Shown: piece after piece, positions 31,018 to 40,785 of the stretch
How the letters are laid out: every line of letters starts with the position of its first letter
Position numbering within the stretch: the stretch's first letter is position 1
NCBI RefSeq assembly: GCF_002904345.1
Contig: NZ_PEIH01000005.1
Location: forward strand, 736,449 to 800,448
Direction of reading: 5' to 3'
Source of the DNA: Bacteroidetes bacterium endosymbiont of Geopemphigus sp.
GTDB lineage: Bacteria > Bacteroidota > Bacteroidia > Flavobacteriales > Blattabacteriaceae
Length of the DNA: 64,000 bases
Notes under the pieces: generated by a model
Seen by the model: the letters and a program-made list of their open reading frames with translations, nothing else
Databases searched by the model: none
Told to the model about the DNA's origin: nothing
Program-made: the position numbers and the translations under genes

Positions 31018-31430
31018 AAAACATCTCCCAAGATAAGGACTGATAAGGATGGATATTCTTTTCTCCAAAAGCAATTATTCATCAATTTATTGATAATACA
31101 TATAAAGCAAACTCCATATTAAGTCTCTACTACAGAATTGACAAAGAAATTGCTCCAATTTTAAGATCCGGGTCTTCTGCAGATATTGTTATTTATAACA
31201 TCTTTGAATATCCCGTTTTTTCCATAAATAAGATCAGTAAAAATACAGATGTACATAAAAATCTGCGACAGAGTTATTAATTTTTTAAAAGATATGGGGA
31301 TTGTAGAGATTATTAAGAAGAGCAAAGGAAACAATCCGATAAGGCTAATGCCCTCTAAAAACTCAAAAGCCCACTTGGAATTTCCACCCCGTAAACGCCA
31401 TATTCAATCTTGCGAATCTCTAATCCATTA
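31018..31430. other. Decayed sequence downstream of the nuclease gene
   Basis: Plus-strand fragments such as FFSPKAIIHQFIDNTYKANS and RIDKEIAPILRSGSSADIVI look protein-like but are broken and not assignable. No intact gene. Confidence 0.35.
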
Positions 31431-31622
31431 AAGCTTATTATACCCGGTATAAAAAATATATGTTAAAAAAACATTATTATTTATTTTATAATTACATTTT
31501 CCTTGCAAGCATAGGTGGGCATAGAAACCAAAACCACCAAGAGAAAGCTCGGAAAAACCGACACGCAGGGCAAAAAAGGGATGATACGATGAATCGAGGC
31601 TAATACTTGCTTCGAGGGGCAC
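31428..31622 (-). pseudogene. Possible C-terminal fragment of an outer-membrane beta-barrel protein
   Basis: A 64-codon minus-strand frame reads PLEASISLDSSYHPFFALR, VGFSELSLGGFGFYAHLCLQ and YKINNNVFLTYIFYTG: alternating hydrophobic/polar strands with Gly turns, like the end of a PorV/PorQ-type type IX secretion barrel protein. There is no start-linked upstream part, so it would be a truncated remnant. The assignment is weak. Confidence 0.25.
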
Positions 31623-31849
31623 AATAGAACAAAATAGAAATGTTTGGATTATAAATCCACTTTTGATCTTGAAAAGTTTTTATTAACTTTTGAAGGAGGG
31701 AAAGATTTAAGGTTTAATAACAGGCAAGGTTGGCAAAGTATTGATTACTCAAATACCGAAAAAAGATCTCGTACAGGTGAAATAGAAGGGCGTTCATCCA
31801 TAGTCTGTTGGTTTTTCCCCTTAAGGAAATGAACTCATAGATAAAACCT

Positions 31850-32335
31850 CTAAGGTGTAGTTTATATCATCTCTTCATAATCGGGGTAATTCTATAAGAC
31901 TATCTATCTCAAACCACCCCACATCGGGCACTACGATCTCATCGAGAGCTTTCCGCGTTTTATCGCCATAGCGCCACTCAAGATTCTTGACAAGGGGTAT
32001 TTTACCACTTGTGCTTTTTAACAAAGTCCAAGATCCGCTCCCTCGCTATTGATGATAGATCTGTCCACATAGATTCGCATATCGATCTTTAGTTTACCAG
32101 ACGATTTATTGACGATCTCAAGTCGGTTACCCGCGCCTTTAATTTGGCTCATATATTTCGCGAAGCGCGCCAAAACCTTGCTTTCTATCGGGGCGGCCGC
32201 CCCGGCTAATATTGATGATGATTTGCGAGAGAGTCCTCTCAAGAGCCTCACAGCGTTTGACGAGTGCTCTTTTAATTAGCTCTTTATCATCCATTGCCAT
32301 TAATATCATAACTAAAAAAACCTCCTCATTCTATG
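31850..32335 (-). pseudogene. Remnant of a mobile-element (possibly phage) gene
   Basis: Minus-strand frames assemble into a helical start (MAMDDKELIKRALVKRCEAL, ERTLSQI), then KVLARFAKYMSQIKGAG, LEIVNKSSGKLKIDMRIYVD, SEGADLGL, VKNLEWRYGDKTRKALDEI and VPDVGWFEIDSLIELPRL. At least three frame changes are needed. The order and length (about 155 residues) suggest one gene. I do not recognise the family with confidence; a phage or conjugative-element origin is inferred from the adjacent integrase and the less AT-rich composition. Confidence 0.4.
32189..32204. repeat. 16-bp perfect GC palindrome CGGGGCGGCCGCCCCG
   Basis: Every base is G or C, in a strongly AT-rich chromosome; it contains a NotI-type core (GCGGCCGC). 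It lies inside the mobile-element gene remnant, where its frame would encode Ala/Gly/Pro-rich residues, so it may be only coding sequence from a higher-GC donor. Confidence 0.7.
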
Positions 32336-32699
32336 AAAGAGGAAGACCGTCGATATACTTTAAGACCTGATCTCTATACCACAATAGGGTGTGTGGGCTC
32401 TGGAGTTTCACGCGTTGCCTTCCGCTATACACTCATGCAGCCATAGGGCGTAGTGATATATACCTCCATAACCTCTAGATCGCGGTTTTGATCTTTGATG
32501 TGAGTTTTTCAGAGAGCTCGGGAGTCCGATCTATCTGTTCTTCTATCTCAAAATGCGATCCCATCACTTACCATCTATTATTTTCATGTTTCTTAGAGCT
32601 TAAGGGAAAGTTAAACAAGCCCTCGCCCTTTTCATCTTTGGCTAAAGGTAGATTCGCCGAGATCTTCCCTTGAGAGATCTGCTAGCCAGTTCAGTACGG
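32336..32699 (-). pseudogene. Unassigned remnant within the integrated element
   Basis: Minus-strand fragments: SANLPLAKDEKGEGLFNFPL, HFEIEEQIDRTPELSEKLTS, DLEVMEVYITTPYGCMS and RKATRETPEPTHPIVV, in different frames. Likely one more broken gene of the same element. No family named. Confidence 0.35.
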
Positions 32700-33828
32700 A
32701 ACTTTCTTTAAAACGCCAAATCAACTTAAAATAGCCATGATCGATAAATTGGGTAGCTTATCTTCGGCAGGTGTGAGAGTTTACCAGGAAATATTTGGCA
32801 AATACCTTTCTTTCCTTGCATCTTGTCTTGGAGTTCATCAAAGACGCCTTAAGTGGGTTTCGTGATGCCTGAAAGTTGACAGACCTCCCTGAAATAAGGG
32901 TTAAATTTTTATCCGCTACCTTTCTAGGTAATCCTTCTCTTCTCTCCAACACAGCCTTAAGCTGCGGGTGTAGGGGTATAATCACGTTATGACCTGTCTT
33001 TTAGATATAGCATTCCCTGATGTTTTTGATTTTGATCTCGAACTTTAGAAAGTCGCTTACCCTCAGGTCTATTCGCAAACTCACCATGGCGAAGTCTCTC
33101 GCGTTATCGATCCTGCCGCTACAAGAGAGATTCAGAGCATAAATTCTTTCTATCTGCTCATCGCTTAGCCAAACGCTCTTTCCGCTCTTGAATAAGAAGC
33201 TCTGGAGAAAAACTCGGGATGCTCAAACTCTTCATGAGCGTTCTGACCTTCAAGTTCGGCTACCCTGCCTAAGGCTTTAAGGTTCTTTATCATCACTCCC
33301 TGTACTTGAGACACCCAGTTTCTCTGTTTTGCTTAAATATTCTATAAACTCTTTATGAAAGTCGGTGAACTTTAACTATGTGTTCTTATACTCATGAAAA
33401 GCATTAAGCTTACCTAAGCTAGTTTTGTATATTTTTATGGTGTTTTCAGAAGGGGGGGCTTTGTCTTTTTTGATCAGAGCGAAGACTTTCTCTATACAAT
33501 CCCCAATCCACTCTGTCACAGAGATATCTTTGTCTTTTTCATAAGATTCGCCGAAGAACTCAGAAACTGTTTTTTTAATCCACGATATGATCTTCATTCA
33601 TGCGTTCAAAGAGATAAGCAGAAAGCTTTTCAAGAGTAGCGTTGACCAAATCCTTTTGATGAGCCGAGGCTATGTTTATTACACGTTGCTTTTTTCTTAT
33701 CCCAGTGCTTGGAGTTGACAAGAATGTGGGGTTCGTATCCTGACATCGAGGCTTCGCTCCCTTATTAATCTAAGGTATATTTGAGAGGGATTGCCGTTGG
33801 TGAGAATCATGAAATTGATGGAGGTCAT
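32700..33828 (-). pseudogene. Tyrosine recombinase (phage-type integrase), broken
   Basis: Integrases of this type insert and excise phages or conjugative elements. The minus strand from ATG 33828 gives MTSINFMILTNGNPSQIYLR, HILVNSKHWDKKK and NATLEKLSAYLFERMNE, the N-terminal arm-binding part of Bacteroidota integrases. A SAM-like core-binding domain follows (SENTIKIYKTSLGKLNAFHE, FTDFHKEFIEYL), and then the catalytic domain: RDFAMVSLRIDLRVSDFLKF (first Arg region altered), KTGHNVIIPLHPQLKAVLE, FREVCQLSGI and HTCRRS, where the HxxR box appears as H-T-C-R-R. Several stops and shifts separate these parts. It marks the left or right end of a former integrated element covering about 31.8-33.8 kb. 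Confidence 0.85.
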
Positions 33829-34226
33829 TTGTCGTTATATTTGCCTGCAAATATGCCTGTAATTGCAATAATATGCAATCTTACTTGATTTATAGTTATA
33901 TAGTCGCATGAGCATACATGGATATACATTAGATCCATTCCTTCCCTGTATAGTTCTTTATTGTATTTACATAAAGATTTTAGCTAAAAAAAGATTCTTG
34001 TATATAGGGATAAACCATCTTGTCGAGATACCTTAAACTACAAAAAAATTGTTAAAGGCAAAAGATAAAAAACCCTTCCACTTCTATAAGATTATTCACA
34101 AGAGGATCTATCCATATTTTGGATAATTCTTAGAATAGGTATAATTACCTCATCTTTTATTCTAAAATTATCATCAGCATGATAAATAATTTCATAAAAA
34201 TGAGTAAGTACAAATAGATTTTATTC
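33829..34226. other. Intergenic region between the integrase remnant and leuB
   Basis: About 400 AT-rich bases with no gene. The first 60 bases contain the inverted words ATATTTGC/GCAAATAT, upstream of the integrase start, which could be its old promoter or an attachment-site core; no matching copy was identified elsewhere in the window. Confidence 0.4.
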
Positions 34227-35282
34227 TCAATTCCTAAAAAGCTCCTTAACTAAAAAATCCCCTACTTCTTCAGTTCCCATAGCTTGCTTAGAACAAATAT
34301 CTATAGTAGATTTCCCGTGATTTATAGAGTAATCTACAGCTTTTCTCACTGCCCGGGCTTCAGCGGACAATCCCAAATAATCCAGCATCATAGCAGCTGA
34401 AAGTATGCAAGCCAAAGGATTGGCGATATTCTTTCCGGCGGCCTGTGGATAAGAACCATGTACAGGTTCAAAGAGCGCGTTTTTCTCACCGACGGAAGCT
34501 GAAGGTGATAAGCCTATGGAACCGGTAATGACACCGGCTTCATCAGATAAAATATCGCCAAACATGTTTTCGGTCAAAAGCACATCAAAATCAAAAGGCT
34601 TAAGTATAATCTGCATGGCGGCATTGTCAACAAATAAAAAATCTACCCCCACCTCGGGATAATCCTCAGCTATTTTTTTAACCAGCTCGCGCCATAGTCG
34701 CGAGGTCTCCAACACATTTGCCTTATCTACCAACGTAAGTTTTTTACGACGCGCAAGAGTTGCTTTAAAAGCAGCATGCGCGATACGCTCTATTTCATTA
34801 GCAGAATAACTGCATTGATCATAAGCCCAATGGGACGAACGAGCTTTTTCTCCAAAATAAATTCCCCCTGTAAGCTCGCGATAGATTACAAAATCAACTC
34901 CTTTTATATTTTCTTTTTTTAATGGAGATCGATCTAACAAAGCCTCGTAAGCCGTGATAGGACGTATATTACAATAAAGACCCAGAGATTTGCGAATCTT
35001 TAATAAACCTTGTTCAGGCCTGACCTTGGTGTTGGGATCGTCATCGTACTTAGGATCTCCGATAGCACCGAATAAAACAGCATCGCTATCCAAGCAAATA
35101 TCAAGAGTTTCTTCAGGCATAGGGCTGCCTGTATGCGCAATGGCCGCGGCGCCGGCTAAAGCCCGGCGGTATATAAAATCATGCTTAAACTTCTGAGCTA
35201 TCGCATCTAAAACTTTCACTGCCTGGCGAGTGATTTCAGGCCCTATGCCGTCACCGGCGAGCAGCGCTATTTTTTTATTCAT
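34227..35282 (-). CDS. leuB: 3-isopropylmalate dehydrogenase
   Basis: NAD-dependent oxidation and decarboxylation of 3-isopropylmalate to 2-ketoisocaproate, the third leucine step. 351 residues, normal. Family motifs: ALLAGDGIGPEI at residues 5-16, DAVLFGAIGDPKYD, RPEQGLLKIRKSLGLYCNIRP split over residues 89-109, YRELTGGIYFG, and the metal-binding region TENMFGDILSDEAGVITGS. The NAD-binding GSAPDIAG loop appears as EPVHGSYPQAAGKNIANPLA, as in other flavobacterial enzymes. Last gene of the leuACDB operon, 15 bases after leuD. No lesion. Confidence 0.96.
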   Translation of the reverse strand: MNKKIALLAGDGIGPEITRQAVKVLDAIAQKFKHDFIYRRALAGAAAIAHTGSPMPEETLDICLDSDAVLFGAIGDPKYDDDPNTKVRPEQGLLKIRKSLGLYCNIRPITAYEALLDRSPLKKENIKGVDFVIYRELTGGIYFGEKARSSHWAYDQCSYSANEIERIAHAAFKATLARRKKLTLVDKANVLETSRLWRELVKKIAEDYPEVGVDFLFVDNAAMQIILKPFDFDVLLTENMFGDILSDEAGVITGSIGLSPSASVGEKNALFEPVHGSYPQAAGKNIANPLACILSAAMMLDYLGLSAEARAVRKAVDYSINHGKSTIDICSKQAMGTEEVGDFLVKELFRN

Positions 35283-35297
35283 AATAATAAAATTTTT

Positions 35298-35900
35298 TTA
35301 AAGAGATAAAAATGAAGGATGTTTCTCTTCAAAGCTCTCTATCTTATTCTTAAGACTGATTAAGAAATCGATATCGTCATATCCTTTAAGCAGGCACATT
35401 TTTTTATAAGGATCTATACTAAAACTCTCGCGGCGATCGGTACCTGCAATTTGCAATGTTTCTTTTTCAAGATCTACGCATAGCAAAGTAGATTTATCGG
35501 ATTCAACCGCATGAAAGAGCTCTCTTAAAAACCCTTGAGATATTTCCACTGGCAACAAGCCATTGTTAAGAGCATTTCCCTTAAAAATATCTGCAAAAAA
35601 GCTCGATATTACCACACGAAATCCATAGTCGAAAAGCGCCCAGGCCGCATGTTCGCGACTGGATCCACAACCGAAATTCCTTCCTGCAAGCAATATCTCT
35701 CCGGTATGGTTAAGATTATTGAGAACAAAATCTTCTCTGGACTGTTCATCAGCTCTATAGCGCCAATCTCTGAAGAGATTTTCTCCAAAATTTTCTCGGG
35801 TGGTGGCTTTCAAAAAACGTGCCGGTATGATTTGATCCGTATCTATATTCTCTAAGGGCAAAGGCACCGCCCTTGAGATAAGTCGCTGGAATTTTTTCAT
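35298..35900 (-). CDS. leuD: Isopropylmalate isomerase small subunit
   Basis: With LeuC isomerises 2- to 3-isopropylmalate. 200 residues, normal. Contains [20 protein letters not shown] near the N-terminus and the swivelling-domain signature [20 protein letters not shown], and later NNGLLPVEI. Lies 8 bases after leuC and 15 before leuB on the same strand; intact. Confidence 0.96.
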   Translation of the reverse strand: MKKFQRLISRAVPLPLENIDTDQIIPARFLKATTRENFGENLFRDWRYRADEQSREDFVLNNLNHTGEILLAGRNFGCGSSREHAAWALFDYGFRVVISSFFADIFKGNALNNGLLPVEISQGFLRELFHAVESDKSTLLCVDLEKETLQIAGTDRRESFSIDPYKKMCLLKGYDDIDFLISLKNKIESFEEKHPSFLSL

Positions 35901-35907
35901 ATCAAAT

Positions 35908-37311
35908 TCAGTTAAAAAGGTCCATTTTTTCTATGTAACGACTAACGTCAACGATTTTTCCTTCTATGGCTGTTATAGCTGCGACCATCGGACTGGCGAG
36001 CAAAGTACGTGCTCCCGGACCTTGACGTCCTTCGAAGTTTCGATTAGAAGTAGAAACGCAGTAAGCCTCTGAAGGGATCTTATCTTCATTCATCCCTAAG
36101 CAAGCCGAGCATCCGGCTTGTCTAAATTCAAAACCGGCAGCCTGAAATATATGATCAAGACCTTCCTCACACGCCTGGCGTGCCACTTGTTGTGATCCGG
36201 GAACAATCATCGCTTGCAGATTTTCGGCTTTTTTCTTATCCTTTACTATCCGTGCCACAAGCCGAAGATCTTCTATACGCGCATTGGTACAACTTCCGAT
36301 AAAAACATAATCGATGGATTTACCTATAAGGGATTCTCCCTGTTGAAAACCCATATAATTCAGGGATTTTTTATAATTTTCGTCCTCTGTATTTACGGGA
36401 ATATTTTCACTGATCTTAATGCCCATTCCGGGATGGGTTCCGTATGTGATCATGGGCTCTATATCAAGAGCATCAAAACAATTTTCTTTATGGAAACGCG
36501 CATTTACATCGGTATAGATACTTTTCCAATAACTCAATGCTCTTTCCCATTCCATACCCTTGGGCGCGAATTTTCTTCCCCTTATATAAGAAAAAGTAGT
36601 ATCGTCAGGAGCGATCATACCGCCTTTAGCGCCCATTTCTATACTCATATTGCAAACGGTCATTCGACCCTCCATGCTCATTTGTTGAAAAACGTTCCCT
36701 GAATACTCTACAAAATGACCTGTGGCTCCATCCGTACCCATCTTAGAAATAAGATATAATATAACATCTTTAGGAGTTACGCCTTTTTTAAGCTTACCCT
36801 CTATTCGAATGCGCATTTGTTTAGGCTTGGATTGTAAAATGCACTGACTGGCCATTGCCATGGCTACCTGGCTGGTGCCAATGCCAAAAGCAATAGCTCC
36901 AAAGGCGCCGTGAGTGGAAGTATGACTGTCTCCGCAAACAATAGTCATACCTGGAAGGGTAAGTCCGAGCTCCGGACCGATAACATGAACGATTCCCTGA
37001 TATTCATGGCCAAGGGCAAAGAGCTCGATCTGATGTTTTTTGCAATTCTCAGATAAAGTTTCCACCTGCTTTCTTGAAAGAGGCTCCTGAATAATAAGGT
37101 GTTGATTTTCAGTAGGTACATTGTGATCTGCCGTGGCGATAATCTTCTGTTTTCTAAAAACCGGAAGACCTCTTTTTTCTAAGTCCGCAAAAGCTTGCGG
37201 ACTAGTTACCTCATGAATAAAATGTCGATCAATATAAAGCACTTCAGGTCCTTTAGGTATACGCTCTACAAGGTGAGCTTGCCAGACTTTATCAAATAGA
37301 CTGCTTGCCAT
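35908..37311 (-). CDS. leuC: Isopropylmalate isomerase large subunit
   Basis: Aconitase-family [4Fe-4S] enzyme, partner of LeuD. 467 residues, normal. Cluster ligands are visible: the first Cys in [13 protein letters not shown] and the other two in [26 protein letters not shown]-type motif reads [15 protein letters not shown], and [17 protein letters not shown] is present. Its start lies inside the end of leuA (20-base overlap), implying coupled translation. Needs Fe-S supply, consistent with sufE being kept. Confidence 0.97.
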   Translation of the reverse strand: MASSLFDKVWQAHLVERIPKGPEVLYIDRHFIHEVTSPQAFADLEKRGLPVFRKQKIIATADHNVPTENQHLIIQEPLSRKQVETLSENCKKHQIELFALGHEYQGIVHVIGPELGLTLPGMTIVCGDSHTSTHGAFGAIAFGIGTSQVAMAMASQCILQSKPKQMRIRIEGKLKKGVTPKDVILYLISKMGTDGATGHFVEYSGNVFQQMSMEGRMTVCNMSIEMGAKGGMIAPDDTTFSYIRGRKFAPKGMEWERALSYWKSIYTDVNARFHKENCFDALDIEPMITYGTHPGMGIKISENIPVNTEDENYKKSLNYMGFQQGESLIGKSIDYVFIGSCTNARIEDLRLVARIVKDKKKAENLQAMIVPGSQQVARQACEEGLDHIFQAAGFEFRQAGCSACLGMNEDKIPSEAYCVSTSNRNFEGRQGPGARTLLASPMVAAITAIEGKIVDVSRYIEKMDLFN

Positions 37312-38485
37312 GGGTTTGAAGATTTGTTAAAGAAGCGAAATTAGTAGTTTTTAAAATAGTTATCAGATCTTTATCGAGAATTTCCTTCTTTTGATCTGCA
37401 TATTCAAGAAAAATGGGATAGAGCGTATCTAAATGCTTTTTGGAAAGGCTATAGCCGATCTTTTGACAGCGATAAGCCAGGGCAGAACGACCACTTCGAG
37501 CGGTCAATATAATGGAAGATCCTTTCATACCTACTTCTTCCGGCGAAATGATCTCATAAGTTTCTCGTTTTTTAATCAGACCGTCCTGATGGATACCTGA
37601 AGAATGCGCAAAAGCATTCGCTCCCACTATAGCCTTATTGGCCTGAACAGGCATCTTTGTGCACTCAGAGATCAGCCAACTGGTAGGACAGAGCAATTCA
37701 GGTTTTATGGCCGTATAAAAGCCCAGTGACCTATGTTGCCTAAAAATCATCACGATTTCTTCCAGCGCAGTGTTTCCGGCACGCTCTCCTAGGCCATTTA
37801 TAGTGCATTCCACTTGCTGAGCGCCATTAATCACACCCGCCAGAGAATTAGCTGAGGCCATACCCAGATCATTATGACAATGCGTAGAAATAACAGCTTT
37901 ATGAATGCCATCTACATTTTCTTTTAAATAACGGATCTTTTCACCATATTCCTCTGGAAGGCAATAGCCTGTGGTATCGGGAATATTTAGAACGCTGGCA
38001 CCAGATTTTATCACTTCTTGACATATATGTGCAAGAAATTCATTATCTGTACGTCCGGCGTCTTCAGCATAGAACTCAACTTCTTCCACAAAGCTTTTGG
38101 CATACTTAACCGCCTGTACGGCGCGTTCCATAATTTTTTCGGGAGTACTGTTAAATTTATAACGAATATGCACATCAGAAGTTCCGATGCCTGTGTGTAT
38201 ACGAGGACGGCGGGCGGTCTTAAGGGCCTGAGCGGCTATTTCGATGTCTTTTTTTACGGCCCTTGAAAGTGCACAAACCACAGGTGTTGAGAGCGCTTTG
38301 CCAATTTCCATAACCGATTGAAAGTCGCCCGGACTTGAAACAGGAAATCCCGCTTCAATAATATCCACTCCCAGCAATTCAAGCTGAAGGGCAATTTCAA
38401 TTTTTTCCGAAGTATTTAATTTACAGCCGGGAACCTGCTCTCCATCTCGCAAAGTAGTATCGAAGATTTCTATCTTTTTGTCCAT
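37292..38485 (-). CDS. leuA: 2-isopropylmalate synthase, short form without the regulatory domain
   Basis: Condenses acetyl-CoA with 2-ketoisovalerate, the committing leucine step. 397 residues. The DRE-TIM barrel is complete: [16 protein letters not shown] at residues 8-23 and the metal-binding [15 protein letters not shown], plus [17 protein letters not shown] and [10 protein letters not shown]. The C-terminal LeuA allosteric domain (another 120-150 residues in longer enzymes) is absent; short forms occur in flavobacteria, so this is probably native rather than a truncation. Leucine feedback on the enzyme would then be weak or absent. First gene of the operon; a small hairpin lies in its leader. 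Confidence 0.95.
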   Translation of the reverse strand: MDKKIEIFDTTLRDGEQVPGCKLNTSEKIEIALQLELLGVDIIEAGFPVSSPGDFQSVMEIGKALSTPVVCALSRAVKKDIEIAAQALKTARRPRIHTGIGTSDVHIRYKFNSTPEKIMERAVQAVKYAKSFVEEVEFYAEDAGRTDNEFLAHICQEVIKSGASVLNIPDTTGYCLPEEYGEKIRYLKENVDGIHKAVISTHCHNDLGMASANSLAGVINGAQQVECTINGLGERAGNTALEEIVMIFRQHRSLGFYTAIKPELLCPTSWLISECTKMPVQANKAIVGANAFAHSSGIHQDGLIKKRETYEIISPEEVGMKGSSIILTARSGRSALAYRCQKIGYSLSKKHLDTLYPIFLEYADQKKEILDKDLITILKTTNFASLTNLQTHGKQSI

Positions 38486-38506
38486 GATAAATTTTTGGAT
38501 TGCTAA

Positions 38507-38531
38507 ACTTATCTTTTTACAAGGGATAAGT
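38507..38531 (-). promoter_or_regulatory. Leader hairpin upstream of leuA
   Basis: ACTTATC and GATAAGT form a perfect 7-bp stem with an 11-base loop, 22 bases upstream of the leuA ATG. No Leu-rich leader peptide or T-run was seen, so attenuation is only a possibility. Confidence 0.3.
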
Positions 38532-38624
38532 AAAAAATAGAAATGATAGATTTACAATAGCCTATCAGAGCATACTTGTCTATAAAATATTTACAATCAA
38601 GGCTTAATCTACTATTATTTTACG

Positions 38625-40205
38625 ATGTCCAATAGAAAAACTGATCCGCTATTTCAATTGATAAGCACACTCTCGAGAGCTGAAAAACGCTATTTCAAAT
38701 TATACGCGCGGCGTCTCCGAGTTAATGAAAGCGCTAAGTTTTTAAAACTTTTTGATATTATGTCCCGAATAAAGACATACGATGAGGATTTTATTCTGAT
38801 GCACACCCCTGTAAGTAAACAACAGCTGGCAAATATGAAAGCACATTTGTATCGACAAATCCTTACAAGTTTGCGCATGCAAAGCACAGAACACGATTGC
38901 GAACTCCAGCTTGGAGAACAATGTGATTTTGCTAAATTACTATATAAAAGAGGCCTTTATCGGCAAAGTTTGAAATCTCTGGAGCGTGCTAAAGCCTTAG
39001 CACGTAATTATCACGCAGATAACCTACTTGCAAGTATGATTTCTTTCGAAAGAATGATCGAATCTCAACATATTACCCGAAGTTATTATCCGCGTGCTGA
39101 AGAATTAATTCAAGAAGCTGAAGAAGTTTTAGAAAAAGTTCACCGCTGTGAAGTATTTTCTAATCTTTCACTCCGATTTTACGGCATGCATATTCGTACA
39201 GGATCTATCCGGAATGAGTATGCCAAGCCTTTTGTAGAAGAATATCTTCATGCCAATTGCCCGGACTTAGATGCAAATGCCGGCTTTCTAGAAAAATTAA
39301 TGTTTTACCAGATGCAATTGTGGCGCTACTTTATTCTTCAAAATTTGACAATGTGCTATCGCTATTCCCTCTCTTGGATAAGACTTTTTAAAATACATCC
39401 TCAAATGAAACAATCTCTTTCAATGCTATATTTAAAAGGATTTCATTATCTTCTCGAAGCACTTTTTTATTTTAATGACTATCATCGATTTATCCGGGGA
39501 TTGAAGTCTTTTGAGTATGCAGTTGAAACGATAAAAAGACCTGATAAAAATACACGTATACAATCTTTTGTTTATCTCTATAGCCATCGCCTGAATCAAC
39601 ATTTTATGGAAGGTTCATTTTCCGAAGGCATAGAACAACTCTTACCTGAATTGACTCTCGCATTAAATAAATACAGTAACTATTTAGATGCTCATCAACT
39701 CATGGTATTTGATTACAAAATAGCTTGCCTTTACTTTGGAAACGGACATTTTATATCGGCAATAAATCATCTGGAAAGAATTATCAACCGATACGAAGAG
39801 GGCTTACGAGAGGATTTACAGGCTTTTTCCAGGCTTTTGCATCTGCTTGCCTGCTATGAGGCAGAGTGCTTTGATAAGCTGGAAAAACAAATTAAAATCG
39901 TTTATAAATTTTTCTTGCAGTTAAATCAACGTGGTAAAGTACAACATGCTATATTGAAATTTTTAAAAGAATTGGGTGATATCTATCCTGATCAACTCAA
40001 ATCACGGTTTATAAAACTAAAAAACGAACTTAGCGAGTATTTTGAAGACCGCTATGAAAAAAAATCACTTCTTTACCTCGATATCATATCATGGCTGGAG
40101 AGTAAAATCGAAAATAAACCTGTGAAAGATATTATTCGTATAAAATTCCTTAAAAAAACGAATCAGACTCCTCTTGCGAAACATTTTCATTCGTCAAGGC
40201 CTTGA
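38625..40205 (+). CDS. Conserved hypothetical protein, TPR-like helical repeats
   Basis: 526 residues, soluble, no signal peptide. Rich in aromatic-containing helix pairs of TPR character, for example YKRGLYRQSLKSLERAKALA near residue 107-126, YYPRAEELIQEAEEVLEKV near 160 and YFGNGHFISAINHLERIINR near 370. The opening TDPLFQLISTLSRAEKRYFK is memorable and I have seen similar starts in flavobacterial hypothetical proteins, but no function is known to me. It diverges from leuA with 140 bases between, and its 3' end overlaps the convergent DUF6168-like gene by 56 bases. Intact frame of this length in a decaying genome suggests it is under selection. Confidence 0.75.
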   Translation: MSNRKTDPLFQLISTLSRAEKRYFKLYARRLRVNESAKFLKLFDIMSRIKTYDEDFILMHTPVSKQQLANMKAHLYRQILTSLRMQSTEHDCELQLGEQCDFAKLLYKRGLYRQSLKSLERAKALARNYHADNLLASMISFERMIESQHITRSYYPRAEELIQEAEEVLEKVHRCEVFSNLSLRFYGMHIRTGSIRNEYAKPFVEEYLHANCPDLDANAGFLEKLMFYQMQLWRYFILQNLTMCYRYSLSWIRLFKIHPQMKQSLSMLYLKGFHYLLEALFYFNDYHRFIRGLKSFEYAVETIKRPDKNTRIQSFVYLYSHRLNQHFMEGSFSEGIEQLLPELTLALNKYSNYLDAHQLMVFDYKIACLYFGNGHFISAINHLERIINRYEEGLREDLQAFSRLLHLLACYEAECFDKLEKQIKIVYKFFLQLNQRGKVQHAILKFLKELGDIYPDQLKSRFIKLKNELSEYFEDRYEKKSLLYLDIISWLESKIENKPVKDIIRIKFLKKTNQTPLAKHFHSSRP

Positions 40206-40554
40206 CCAACAATAAAGCCTCCACAAATAATATACCGAAATAGGCTACCATATATTGAATCAGAAGATATTTTCTGGGATGCTCAGGGTTTATGATTATA
40301 AAATATAAAAACAATACACTAGCGGCCATCTTAATCAAACCAGAAAACATATAAGCATAACCCACATATTGTGGACGCTTATGATAAACCCATATATAAA
40401 ATAAAAAAAATAAAATGCTCAGAGGAAGTAAAAAACTGTAAATACGCCATAAATCAGGCTCGCGCTCTAAAATGACCTGTGAGAGGAAATTGTGCATACC
40501 CGCAATAATCAGGCCTCCTGTAATGAAATAAACGAACTTTTTTACCAATATCAT
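40150..40554 (-). CDS. DUF6168-like small membrane protein
   Basis: 134 residues with four hydrophobic segments (around residues 6-27, 40-58, 67-86 and 96-116) and a charged tail. Sequence and topology resemble the DUF6168 proteins that in flavobacteria sit between an AtpI-like gene and atpB at the start of the ATP synthase operon. Here the sprE remnant is upstream, as in those genomes, but atpB does not follow: a convergent unrelated gene overlaps the 3' end. It may assist assembly of the Fo sector; that is inference from context. Confidence 0.6.
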   Translation of the reverse strand: MILVKKFVYFITGGLIIAGMHNFLSQVILEREPDLWRIYSFLLPLSILFFLFYIWVYHKRPQYVGYAYMFSGLIKMAASVLFLYFIIINPEHPRKYLLIQYMVAYFGILFVEALLLVKALTNENVSQEESDSFF

Positions 40555-40785
40555 TTCGGTGATTTTTTGTGAAAACTACATAAATTTATATTAAGTATTG
40601 TATAACGCAAAATACGAGCACCCGAAAGAATAAATAAACTTTGTAAGTTACATAAAACATTTTCTTGATACCAACTTTATCTTTAATATATTCATTCGTT
40701 TAACACAAAGTATAACACTCATAAAGAATATATTTTATCATTAAAATAAATGATTTACTTAGTGGTAGCTTAAAAAGCTTATTTC

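Noticed and set aside
32189-32204. Synthetic cloning-vector sequence, because the GC palindrome contains a NotI site
   Set aside because: It lies within a coherent decayed reading frame with mobile-element neighbours; no other vector-like features are seen.
35535-36702. Plus-strand frames inside leuD and leuC
   Set aside because: They oppose well conserved enzymes on the minus strand and have no recognisable motif.
38507-38531. Leucine attenuator with leader peptide upstream of leuA
   Set aside because: A small hairpin is present, but no short reading frame with consecutive Leu codons and no T-run terminator could be seen.
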